Notes under the pieces: generated by a model | The model's input: only the letters and a program-made list of their open reading frames with translations | Told to the model about the DNA's origin: nothing | The model's database searches: none | In this document: positions 22,923 to 31,009 of the stretch, in pieces | Position numbering within the stretch: position 1 is the stretch's first letter | How the letters are laid out: every line of letters starts with the position of its first letter | Source: Corynebacterium sp. MSK041 | Lineage (GTDB): Bacteria; Actinomycetota; Actinomycetes; Mycobacteriales; Mycobacteriaceae | Assembly: GCF_030232265.1 (NCBI RefSeq) | Contig: NZ_JASPJK010000001.1 | Location: forward strand, 124,001 to 188,000 | Reading direction: 5' to 3' | Length of the DNA: 64,000 nt | Program-made: the position numbers and the translations under genes

Positions 22923-23024
22923 CTGTGTAAAAGGTTACATCGCGAAAAATCAGCCCAAGCAAAACACCTGGTAGCGGATTTCTGTCAGGGGATAGTTACT
23001 GATGCAATGTAAAATTTTACACAG
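22923..23024. repeat. 102-bp segment bounded by near-identical inverted 18-mers
   Basis: CTGTGTAAAAGGTTACAT (22923-22940) and ATGTAAAATTTTACACAG (23007-23024) are inverted copies matching at 16 of 18 positions. The right copy contains the perfect palindrome TGTAAAATTTTACA. The space between attR (22831) and the SURF1 gene (23055) holds no convincing gene. The segment could be paired operator sites or a tiny non-autonomous element. Confidence 0.6.
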
Positions 23025-23054
23025 CCCCTACACGGTGAGGCGCGTGTTCAGGGG

Positions 23055-23996
23055 TTAGAAGCCCTTGGGGCCCTTCTCCGCCCACGGGTTCTTGCGGGAC
23101 TGGCCGTAGCGCGCCCGGGCAGGGGCAGAGGCAGGGGCAGCGCCCGGAGCGGGAGCAGCCTCATGTGGTTCCTCAGCGGGGGCAGTGGACTCCGCGGATG
23201 TACTGGTCAGAGCTTCCATCTCTCGCTGTTCGTCGCGGTAGCGGCGGCGTTCCCGGATCTCGGAGTAGAGGAAGTAGGCGAGGCCGGCGGGGGCCATGAT
23301 GCCGAAGGCGATCCACTGCAGGCCGTAGGAGAGGTGGTTGCCGCGGTCGAGCATGGGCAGCGGGATGGGGTTGAGGACGCCGGGTTGGTCGGAAAGAAGC
23401 TGCGCGTAGGGGCTGACTAGTTCTTCGGAAGTGGCCTCGGCGACTTGGGGGGTGTGGATGGTTTGGACCATGGTGTAGCCCTGATCCTCAAGCGGGGTGC
23501 TCTCTGTGGCGGGGTCGGAGGTGCGCAGCATTGCCGAGAGGGTGGTGGTGCCGGTAGGTGCGGGGTCGAAAGCGGGGACGCGGGTGCCGCCCTCAGCTGC
23601 GGGGACCCAACCACGGTTGACCAGGATGGTTTCACCGGAGTCCAAAGTGAAGGGCACGAGCGACTGGAAGGCAGGGGTACCGTCCACCGGGCGCAGGCGC
23701 AGGAGGATTTCGCTGTCCGGGTTGTAGTGCCCGGTCATGGTCACGCGCGTCCATTCCTTCTCGGGGGTGTATCCCTCCGCCAGGATGGTGGTCACGTCGA
23801 CGGGGTCTGCCTCGAACGCGGCTTCAATCCGCTGGTTGCGCTCTTTGATGTCGTGGTCTTTATTCAGCTGCCACGGGGACAACCAGGTGATGGCAAACCA
23901 CGAGAATGCGATGGCCAAAATGGCGGCGATGACCCAGCCGGGGTTTACAAAAGACTTCCACAGGGGGCGAGAGGTCTGGCTGTTCGAGGCGGTCAC
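23055..23996 (-). CDS. SURF1 family cytochrome oxidase assembly protein
   Basis: A 313-residue membrane protein that helps assemble heme-copper oxidase, probably by heme a delivery. It has the SURF1 layout: a transmembrane helix at about 19-40, a large external domain with RGW (128-130), and a second helix at about 224-245 preceded by the family signature HLSYGLQW (221-228). An actinobacterial Ala/Pro-rich C-terminal tail follows. The start is GTG 23996, seven bases downstream of a TAGAGT -10 box, so the transcript may be leaderless. It is followed by the phosphatase gene's 3' side; no close operon partner is downstream. Confidence 0.9.
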   Translation of the reverse strand: MTASNSQTSRPLWKSFVNPGWVIAAILAIAFSWFAITWLSPWQLNKDHDIKERNQRIEAAFEADPVDVTTILAEGYTPEKEWTRVTMTGHYNPDSEILLRLRPVDGTPAFQSLVPFTLDSGETILVNRGWVPAAEGGTRVPAFDPAPTGTTTLSAMLRTSDPATESTPLEDQGYTMVQTIHTPQVAEATSEELVSPYAQLLSDQPGVLNPIPLPMLDRGNHLSYGLQWIAFGIMAPAGLAYFLYSEIRERRRYRDEQREMEALTSTSAESTAPAEEPHEAAPAPGAAPASAPARARYGQSRKNPWAEKGPKGF

Positions 23997-24001
23997 GGCG
24001 C

Positions 24002-24469
24002 TTACTCTACCCGTTCGCGGACCCAGTCCAGAATGCCGTCGGCAGCCGCTTCGATCTGCTGGCGGGTGACGGTGAAGCCTTCGGGGCCGCCGTAGTAGGG
24101 GTCTTCTACACCAGCACCTGATGGGGCGTCGGGGTCGAAGGAACGCAGGAGACGGATCTTCTCTTCGGGCACGCCCCGGGCCACGAGTTCAGAGACATGG
24201 CGGGTGTCCAATGCCACGATCAGGTCAGCGTTCATCCGCGAGCCATCAAACTGTGCGGCGCGGTGGGTGGAACCGTCATAACCAGCAGCAGCAAGCTCGG
24301 CCAGGGCCCGGCTATCAGCGGGGTTGCCCACGTGCCAGCCGCCGATGCCGGAGGAGGTGAGGTGGACGTGAGGGTCCAGGGAGGCGTCGATAAGCTTTTG
24401 GCGAATGATGACTTCCGCCATGGGCGAGCGGCAAATATTGCCTGTGCACACGAAATCGATGTGGATCAT
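24002..24469 (-). CDS. Low-molecular-weight protein tyrosine phosphatase
   Basis: The 155-residue enzyme removes phosphate from tyrosine on proteins in the cytoplasm or, in relatives such as PtpA, on host proteins. The P-loop is at the N-terminus: Cys8-TGNIC-Arg14-Ser. The general-acid Asp123 lies in EDPYYGG. ATG 24469 is chosen because AAGGAGG lies just before it; an earlier ATG at 24484 would lie upstream of this RBS. It is 5 bases from the SURF1 start, so the two may be co-transcribed. Confidence 0.92.
   Translation of the reverse strand: MIHIDFVCTGNICRSPMAEVIIRQKLIDASLDPHVHLTSSGIGGWHVGNPADSRALAELAAAGYDGSTHRAAQFDGSRMNADLIVALDTRHVSELVARGVPEEKIRLLRSFDPDAPSGAGVEDPYYGGPEGFTVTRQQIEAAADGILDWVRERVE
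24004..24009 (-). promoter_or_regulatory. -10 box of the SURF1 gene (leaderless-type)
   Basis: TAGAGT on the minus strand ends 7 bases before GTG 23996. This matches the spacing of TAGACT-type boxes before nif3-like, thrC, NUDIX and DUF4191 genes in this window. It overlaps the end of the phosphatase gene. Confidence 0.5.
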
Positions 24470-24542
24470 GGGGCCTCCTTGCATGGAACGTGTCTGTGAC
24501 ACCCAGCATGACAGCGGGGCGGGGTGCGGGCAACGTGTCCCC

Positions 24543-24548
24543 TAGACT
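24543..24548 (+). promoter_or_regulatory. -10 box for a leaderless nif3-like transcript
   Basis: TAGACT ends exactly 7 bases before ATG 24556 and no Shine-Dalgarno is present, so transcription should start at or next to the start codon. Confidence 0.55.
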
Positions 24549-24555
24549 TGGGTGC

Positions 24556-25719
24556 ATGACTGAGAGGACTGTCGGCGATATTGTTGCCGCATTGGAGCAG
24601 GCGTACCCGCCGAATCTCGCCGAATCGTGGGACGCAGTGGGGCTGATCTGCGGAGATCCTGCGGATAAGGTGTCCAAGGTGGCCTTCGCGCTTGATTGCA
24701 CGCAGGCGGTTGCGGATCGCGCGGTGGAGTTGGGCGCGGACCTTTTGGTGGTGCATCATCCGCTGTTGCTGCGTGGGGTGACCTCGGTGGCGGCGAATAC
24801 GCCGAAGGGCAAGGTCATTCACACGCTGGTGCGTGGCGGTTGCGCTCTGTTCGCGGCGCATACGAATGCGGATTCGGCGCGTCCCGGGGTTTCGGACAAG
24901 CTCGCTGAGCTGGTGGGTATCACGCCGGGCCGCCCGATCAAGGTTGTGGAGCCGAATTTGACGGATCTGTGGGGCGTGCACGTTCCCGCCGCGCATGCGC
25001 AGAGCTTGCTGGATGAGCTTTTTAGCGCCGGCGCTGGCACCATCGGCAACTACTCCCACTGCAGCTTCGCGTGGGAGGGGAGTGGCAGCTTCACTCCGGA
25101 AGACGGGGCAGATCCCACGGATGGTTCGGTGGGGGAACACTACTCGGCTGCGGAGACGCGCGTGCAGTTCGTGGCGCCGACGAAGCTGCGCGCGCGACTT
25201 GTCAGCGTGCTGCGTGAGGCGCACCCGTATGAGGAGCCGGCCTTTGACGTGGTTACGCTGGAATACACCGGGGACATCAACACGGCCACGGGATTGGGTC
25301 GCGTGGGTGAGCTGCCGGAGGCCATGACCTTGCGTGAGTTCACCCAGCAGGTAGCTAATGCCCTGCCGGTGACAGAGTGGGGTGTGCGTGCTGCGGGTGA
25401 TCCGGAGCAGATGGTGAAGAAGGTCGCGGTGTCCTCCGGATCGGGGGACAGTTTCTTGGCGGATGTGGCTCGGCTTGGGGTGGACGTGTACGTCACGTCG
25501 GATCTGCGCCACCACCCGGTGGATGAGCACCTGCGTGCCGGTGGTCCCGCCGTCATTGATACGGCGCACTGGGCCAGTGAGTTCCCGTGGACCACGCAGG
25601 CCAGCGAGGTTGTGGCCGCGGCCTACCCGAATGTACAAACAGAGGTTATCTCCCTGCGCACGGATCCATGGACGATCTCAGCGCACGCTGATAAGCCTGC
25701 CAACAACGAGACAAATTAA
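24556..25719 (+). CDS. Nif3-like dinuclear metal center hexameric protein
   Basis: A 387-residue member of the DUF34/NIF3 family, which forms hexamers with a two-metal site. Its biochemical role is not settled, with GTP cyclohydrolase-like or metal-handling functions proposed. Diagnostic parts are SWDAVGLICGDP near the start, LLVVHHPLLLRGV (metal His), FAAHTNADSA and, at the end, DLRHHPVDEH and DTAHWASE. The central insertion (YPYEEPAFDVV-type) is the PII-like domain of longer bacterial members. The start is ATG 24556 with a leaderless-type promoter. It begins a plus-strand operon with the zinc ribbon and RNase H genes. Confidence 0.88.
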   Translation: MTERTVGDIVAALEQAYPPNLAESWDAVGLICGDPADKVSKVAFALDCTQAVADRAVELGADLLVVHHPLLLRGVTSVAANTPKGKVIHTLVRGGCALFAAHTNADSARPGVSDKLAELVGITPGRPIKVVEPNLTDLWGVHVPAAHAQSLLDELFSAGAGTIGNYSHCSFAWEGSGSFTPEDGADPTDGSVGEHYSAAETRVQFVAPTKLRARLVSVLREAHPYEEPAFDVVTLEYTGDINTATGLGRVGELPEAMTLREFTQQVANALPVTEWGVRAAGDPEQMVKKVAVSSGSGDSFLADVARLGVDVYVTSDLRHHPVDEHLRAGGPAVIDTAHWASEFPWTTQASEVVAAAYPNVQTEVISLRTDPWTISAHADKPANNETN

Positions 25720-25736
25720 GTAGGAGTTTGACCCCC

Positions 25737-26414
25737 ATGCAGTTGGACATCGATAAGCAGCGCACCCTGCTCGCTCTCGCTGTGGCGGAGCGCAGTGCGG
25801 CGAACCCGGCCCCGTCGACTCCGGAGGAGCAGGAGCTGGCGGAGTTGTTGAAGAAGCGCCCGGGCCTGGTGAATGCGTCCGCGGCCGCGCAGCTTGCTGT
25901 GGATGATCTGGAGGCGGAGATCCTGCGCATCCAGGAGGATGAGCGCAAGCTGAAGAAGCGCGAGCTGGATGACAAGCGGCAGTTGATGGCGGAGACGGAT
26001 CCAGAGCGTCGCAAGGATTTGGAGCATGACCGTTACGCGGCGAAGTCCCGCATCGCGGATCTGCTGTACGAACTCAAGGAGGCGCACGGCGAGGTCAAGG
26101 CCCTGCGCAATAACCGCGATGTGCACGGCGCGAAGCTGGATGAGCTGGACCGCAAGATTGAGGCCGCCCAGCGCGCAGTGGATGCGTTGCCGGAGAAGGA
26201 ACCAGTGGATACGGATGAGCTCCGTGCGCAGCTGCCGGCATCCATTCTGGGCGTGTATGCCACGGTGGGTGCTGCGCATTTTAACGGCCGTACGTGTGGT
26301 TCCTGCTTCATTCAGCTGCCGCCAGCTGAGCGCAATGAGATCCTGGCTACCCCAGCTGACGAGCTTCCTACCTGCCCCAATTGCGGCACGTTGCTCGTGC
26401 GTGACAGCGAGTAA
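25737..26414 (+). CDS. Coiled-coil C4-type zinc ribbon protein
   Basis: A 225-residue protein: a long coiled coil (about 10-160) and a C-terminal zinc ribbon with CGSC and CPNCG pairs. This is the actinobacterial zf-RING_7 family, nearly always found between the Nif3-like gene and the RNase H/phosphatase gene. It may bind nucleic acid or act in flagella-free relatives as an adaptor, but the role is not established. TAGGAG precedes ATG 25737. It is four bases from the next gene. Confidence 0.85.
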   Translation: MQLDIDKQRTLLALAVAERSAANPAPSTPEEQELAELLKKRPGLVNASAAAQLAVDDLEAEILRIQEDERKLKKRELDDKRQLMAETDPERRKDLEHDRYAAKSRIADLLYELKEAHGEVKALRNNRDVHGAKLDELDRKIEAAQRAVDALPEKEPVDTDELRAQLPASILGVYATVGAAHFNGRTCGSCFIQLPPAERNEILATPADELPTCPNCGTLLVRDSE

Positions 26415-26417
26415 CAC

Positions 26418-27536
26418 ATGAAAATTACGATCTATACCGACGGTGGTTCCCGCGGGAATCCGGGGGTCGCGGGTTCGGGCAGTGTGCTTTTCGACGCTAC
26501 CGGGGCAACCCTCGCCGAAATCGCCTACGTCGTTGGCCAAGATGCTTCCAACAACGTGGCCGAGTACCACGGTCTGCTGCGCGGCCTTGAAGCAGCACGG
26601 GATTTCGGGGCGACGGAGGTGGAGGTCTTCATGGACTCCAAGCTCGTCGTGGAGCAGATGTCTGGCCGGTGGAAGATCAAACACCCCGACATGAAGAAGT
26701 TGGCGCTGGAAGCTCGTGACCTGGCGCAGGGTTTCCAGAGTGTGTCCTACAACTGGGTGCCGCGGGAGAAGAACAAGAAGGCCGATGAGCTGTCGAACGT
26801 GGCCATGGATGCCGCCGCGAAGGGAGCCAAGCCGGGCATCATCGATGCGGGCCCGACACCTGAGAAAAAGAGCCACGTCGTGGCCAGCCCCGCCCACTGG
26901 CATGGCACCGATGCACCGCGTACGCGCTTTGTGCTGCTGCGACATGGCCAGACAGAGCATTCCGCCGAGAAGCGCTACAGCGGTTCTTCCGACCCCCAGT
27001 TGACGGAGCTGGGCCGGAAGCAGGCGCGCCGGGCTGCGGAGGCTGTGGCCAAGCTAGGCCAGATCGACCGCATCATTGCATCACCGGCCAAGCGCACCCA
27101 GGAAACAGCGAGTGCGTGCGCGGAGGTACTCGGTGTTCCTGCCGAGGATATTGTCACCGTGGATGGTTTCCGGGAAGTGGACTTCGGTGATTTTGAGGGG
27201 CTCAGCCGCGACGAGGCGCAGGAGCAGTACCCGGACGAGTTCGCTGACTGGCAGGCGAGTACCACCCAAGCCCCGCCCAACGGTGAATCCATCAGCGCGT
27301 TGCACCGCCGCATCACCCGCGCTCGGCTGAAACTCCAAGAGGAGTACGAGGGCGAAACGGTGCTGGTGGTCACCCACATGAGCCCCATCAAATCCGTCAT
27401 TCGGCAGGCGCTGGAATCCGGCCCGAACACGTTCCGCCACGTGTTCTTGGACCTCGCCTCCATTTCCATCATTGAGTTCTACGGGGAAATGGGCGTGGTG
27501 CGCTGCGTCAATGACGTCGCCCACTTCCGCTCATAG
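26418..27536 (+). CDS. Bifunctional RNase H / acid phosphatase
   Basis: A 372-residue fusion. Residues 1-135 are an RNase HI domain with all four acidic residues: Asp8 (YTDGGSRGNPG), Glu49, Asp73 and Asp123. It cleaves RNA in RNA-DNA hybrids. Residues about 168-372 form a histidine phosphatase (LLRHGQTEHS with His176, then RxxQTA and EVDFGDFEG). The M. tuberculosis homologue Rv2228c has the same fusion and shows RNase H and alpha-ribazole phosphatase-type activity. It follows the zinc ribbon gene and lies just before rnpB. Confidence 0.93.
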   Translation: MKITIYTDGGSRGNPGVAGSGSVLFDATGATLAEIAYVVGQDASNNVAEYHGLLRGLEAARDFGATEVEVFMDSKLVVEQMSGRWKIKHPDMKKLALEARDLAQGFQSVSYNWVPREKNKKADELSNVAMDAAAKGAKPGIIDAGPTPEKKSHVVASPAHWHGTDAPRTRFVLLRHGQTEHSAEKRYSGSSDPQLTELGRKQARRAAEAVAKLGQIDRIIASPAKRTQETASACAEVLGVPAEDIVTVDGFREVDFGDFEGLSRDEAQEQYPDEFADWQASTTQAPPNGESISALHRRITRARLKLQEEYEGETVLVVTHMSPIKSVIRQALESGPNTFRHVFLDLASISIIEFYGEMGVVRCVNDVAHFRS

Positions 27537-27562
27537 GCCTGCGCGGAGTACAGTTACTGCCT

Positions 27563-27974
<412 letters not shown>

Positions 27975-27999
27975 CCAGTTTCTGCCAAAATGGGCGGCT

Positions 28000-29397
28000 A
28001 TGAAACTTTACGCAGCACCGCTTGATTTCCGTCCGATCGCCCACGAGTTCAAGGTGCCCACGGATTTCACGCCCGAATTGCACGAGGCAGCTGCGCAAGC
28101 CACGGACAGGTATGCAGATGTGCGTATCGACGCCCGCTGGATCCCCCTCGTCACCATCGACCCCGTCGGCTCCAAAGACCTTGACCAGGCGGTGGCCATT
28201 GAGCGCCGGGGTGAGGGCTTCCGCGTGTACTACGCCATTGCGGACGTAGCCGCGTTCATTGAACCAGGTGGTGTTTTGGACCGGGAGTCGCTCGTGCGTG
28301 GCCAGACCATCTACCTGCCGGATGAGCCGGCGCGGCTGCATCCGGAGGAGTTGAGTGAGGGGTCGGCGTCGCTTCTGGCGGACGTCGATAGGCCAGCTGT
28401 GCTGTGGACTTTCGACCTGGACTCGGCGGGCGAGATCGAAACCGTGGACCTGACCCGCGCGATGGTGCATTCGGTGGCGCGGCTGGATTATGACGGGGTA
28501 CAGGCGGACCTGGATGCAGGTCAGCTGCATCCCTCGATCGAGTTGTTGCCGGAGGTAGGGGAGTTGCGGGCGGCGTCCTCGTTACGCAGAAAAGCAATCA
28601 ATCTGCGCCTGCCGTCCGTGCGTGTGCGAGAAGGCGATGGGGATGAATATCAGCTCATCATCGAGCCGCGCCACAAGGTGATGGACTATAACTCGGAGAT
28701 CTCCCTGCTCACTGGCATGGCGGCAGGGCAGATGATGCAGTCGGCAGGGACCGGCTTTCTACGCACATTGCGGCCTGCCGAGCCGAGCGCTGAACAGTTA
28801 TTCCGCGCGGAAGCATGGGCATTGGGCTACGCGCTCGCGCATGACACGGACATTGGATCGTTCTTGCATACCGTCGATGCAGACACCCCACGTGGCATGG
28901 CCATCATGCGTGAAGCGCAGAAGCTTCTGCGCGGTGCGGGCTACGTTGACGTAGCGGAGAAGGAGCCAGAGATTCACGCTGGTATTGGTGGCTACTACTC
29001 GCACGTGACCGCGCCGTTGCGTCGCCTGGTGGACCGCTATGCCACGGAAGTGTGCCTGGCGTTGAGCGCCGGAACCGAGGTGCCGCAATGGGTGAGCGAG
29101 GATGCGCCGACGGTACTGAAAACCATGATGCGCACGAACCAGCTGGCTAATACCGTGGATCGAGCCTGCCTTAACCTCACGGAGGCCACCGTGCTTCAAC
29201 CATGGGTCGGACACAACTTCCAGGCTGTGATCATGCAGACGAACGAAGAGGCAGGCACAGCCCGCGTATTCATCCTGGACCCGCCGGTGCTCGCCGAATG
29301 TGCCGGCCAACCGGAAGAGGCGACGGAGACAATGCTCTCCTTGGTTCACGCAAACCCGCAGGAACGCGACGTGCTATTCGCCTGGCCGGCGGACTAA
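28000..29397 (+). CDS. RNB-domain 3'-5' exoribonuclease
   Basis: A 465-residue RNase II/R-type catalytic protein. The active site motif is IDPVGSKDLDQAV (Asp54, Asp60, Asp62), and HSxVARLDYD and HVTAPLRRLVDRYA follow as in the RNB fold. The usual cold-shock domains at the N-terminus and S1 domain at the C-terminus are short or absent, as in actinobacterial RNB proteins. It would degrade single-stranded RNA. It starts 26 bases after rnpB. Its stop overlaps that of the convergent galK-like gene by four bases, which leaves no room for a terminator. Confidence 0.88.
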   Translation: MKLYAAPLDFRPIAHEFKVPTDFTPELHEAAAQATDRYADVRIDARWIPLVTIDPVGSKDLDQAVAIERRGEGFRVYYAIADVAAFIEPGGVLDRESLVRGQTIYLPDEPARLHPEELSEGSASLLADVDRPAVLWTFDLDSAGEIETVDLTRAMVHSVARLDYDGVQADLDAGQLHPSIELLPEVGELRAASSLRRKAINLRLPSVRVREGDGDEYQLIIEPRHKVMDYNSEISLLTGMAAGQMMQSAGTGFLRTLRPAEPSAEQLFRAEAWALGYALAHDTDIGSFLHTVDADTPRGMAIMREAQKLLRGAGYVDVAEKEPEIHAGIGGYYSHVTAPLRRLVDRYATEVCLALSAGTEVPQWVSEDAPTVLKTMMRTNQLANTVDRACLNLTEATVLQPWVGHNFQAVIMQTNEEAGTARVFILDPPVLAECAGQPEEATETMLSLVHANPQERDVLFAWPAD

Positions 29398-30650
29398 CTC
29401 TCCACCTGTGCTGGCGTGCCCTGGGTGACCTCCATGACGGCGAGGCCATCAGCAGCAAGATCTGCCATCATGTTGTCCGCGTTCTTGGCCGGAATATAAG
29501 CGATCACTGCCTGGGACATTCCGGCCGCTGCCGGGCGAGCCGCACGCGCCCCACGGAGGGTGAGCAGCTCCACCAGCTGCCCTGGTACGGGCAGCTCAGG
29601 AGTCTGCGCCGGTGTGTTGATGATGGTGAAGAATTCATCCCCGTGCATCGAGCGCAACGCCTTTGCAGCGAGAGTGGCCTGGTTCGTTTCCGTCTCACTG
29701 AACACCACCCATGCGCGGGAAGTGTCCAGTGTGGGGGCGGAATCAGCCCCGTGTACCTGGCGGCGGGCATCCACCCACTCCACCACGCGTTCTGCTGCTT
29801 CCGGCAACTGGCGCAGGGAGCTGACACCAAAGTTGGCGCAGGCGTCATCGATGAACTTCCGGCCCTTGATTACTGCATCAGTCTTATCGACACAGACCTC
29901 ACCAAAGCTCGCTGCCACCGCGAAGACACGCACGCCCTCCCGCGCCGGGTGTGGTGCTTGGGTCAACGAACCATCCGCATAATCGACGACGGAGACCGTC
30001 TCCCCAGCCCCACGCAAAGCTGTCGAGTGACGGGCACGCAACACCGGAACGTCAGAGAACGTTTTCGCTGACTGTGATGCAATTTCGGCGAGGCGGGTGC
30101 GTAGGGGCGCGGTATCAATATCCCCATCATCAGCCAGCAGAGCCAAGCACAATGCGGCGTCAGCTGCGTGCAGAGCACCCAAGCCGGAACCCAATGGGAT
30201 GTCGGAGACAACCGTGATGTCCAAACCCGCGGTATCGCGGGAGAGCATCTGCCGCCCAATCAAGGTGTGCACCAGACCACCCAAACGAACAGCCAAGCCA
30301 CGTGGCGGCTCCTCCTGCGTTGTGGGTGCTTCCTCAGCGGAAAAAGAAGTAAAACCAGAGTCACTCAACTGCGCCAGTTGCGCGCCATCAACCTGGTCAG
30401 CGATCTCCTGGCCCGCGAAATCCGCATGTACCGCGATGATGTTGTCCGTCCGAGGGCTCACCGCAACAGCAGCCCGCACACCCGCCAGACCCACAACGGT
30501 GACCCCGCCGAAGTGATCTGCGTTTTCCCCAATCACCACGAACGTGCCCGGCGCACTCGCCACATGGCGTGGGGTAAGCCCTGTCACGCTGTGGTGCAGT
30601 TGCTCCACGCGGGTGGCGGCGGGGGTCTGCGGTGCGGTCCACACGGACAT
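29394..30650 (-). CDS. Galactokinase-like GHMP kinase family protein
   Basis: A 418-residue protein related to galactokinase. Start ATG 30650 has AAGGA 10 bases upstream. The substrate motif reads GENADHFGG where active GalK has GEH-T-DYN, and the ATP loop reads PLGSGLGALHAAD in place of PxGxGLSSSAA. The C-terminal GAGxGG-like motif is replaced (RPAAAGMSQAVIAYIP). Sugar kinase activity is doubtful. It is the typical neighbour of glnA2 in corynebacteria. It may be a regulatory or altered-substrate enzyme. Confidence 0.75.
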   Translation of the reverse strand: MSVWTAPQTPAATRVEQLHHSVTGLTPRHVASAPGTFVVIGENADHFGGVTVVGLAGVRAAVAVSPRTDNIIAVHADFAGQEIADQVDGAQLAQLSDSGFTSFSAEEAPTTQEEPPRGLAVRLGGLVHTLIGRQMLSRDTAGLDITVVSDIPLGSGLGALHAADAALCLALLADDGDIDTAPLRTRLAEIASQSAKTFSDVPVLRARHSTALRGAGETVSVVDYADGSLTQAPHPAREGVRVFAVAASFGEVCVDKTDAVIKGRKFIDDACANFGVSSLRQLPEAAERVVEWVDARRQVHGADSAPTLDTSRAWVVFSETETNQATLAAKALRSMHGDEFFTIINTPAQTPELPVPGQLVELLTLRGARAARPAAAGMSQAVIAYIPAKNADNMMADLAADGLAVMEVTQGTPAQVES

Positions 30651-30765
30651 GGATGACGTCCTTCTGCTCGGCGTACAAATTACAGCCACAACAGTACCAA
30701 CGCTCCATGTAGCCTTTGAGGTGTAGTACGTGGGGCACGCCCCCGTGACAAGAAAGGAGCCAACA

Positions 30766-30972
30766 ATGGCAGACGAGAAATTCTATTTCGACCCCACAAC
30801 CCACGAAGTCACCCAGGGCAAAGAGACCTCCTGGGATAACCGCATGGGCCCCTACGACACCCGCGAAGAAGCCGAACGCGCTCTGGAAAAAGTAGCCGAG
30901 CGCAACAAGCAGGCCGAAGCCCAAGACGAAGCAGACGACGACTGGGGTCAGCCTGCCTCGTGGGAAAAGTAA
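30766..30972 (+). CDS. Small conserved hypothetical protein (SPOR-like)
   Basis: A 68-residue acidic protein with AAGGAG 9-14 bases before ATG 30766. The pattern KFYFDPTTHEVTQGKE and GPYDTREEAERALEKV occurs in many actinobacterial short proteins annotated as SPOR or methionine aminopeptidase-like. The function is unknown. It is divergent from the galK-like gene and convergent with the CYTH-CHAD gene, with a large palindrome over its stop codon. Confidence 0.75.
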   Translation: MADEKFYFDPTTHEVTQGKETSWDNRMGPYDTREEAERALEKVAERNKQAEAQDEADDDWGQPASWEK

Positions 30973-30995
30973 CCAGTTACTTTTCCCACGAGGCA
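30954..30995. terminator. 42-bp near-perfect palindrome over a stop codon
   Basis: TGCCTCGTGGGAAAAGTAAC (30954-30973) and its exact complement at 30976-30995 are separated by only two bases. The left arm contains the stop of the small gene (30970-30972). There is no T-run outside the stem. It lies between convergent genes, so a transcription-ending or mRNA-stabilising role on both strands is likely. Confidence 0.65.
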
Positions 30996-31009
30996 GAAGG
31001 ACAAGGGGA

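Noticed and set aside
22821..23012. 63-residue frame beginning in the tRNA-Val remnant
   Set aside because: It starts inside the tRNA 3' end, has no RBS and runs through hairpins and the inverted repeats.
24490..24555. Upstream start for the Nif3-like gene
   Set aside because: The extra 22 residues are not family-like and the TAGACT box would lie inside them; ATG 24556 fits the leaderless pattern.
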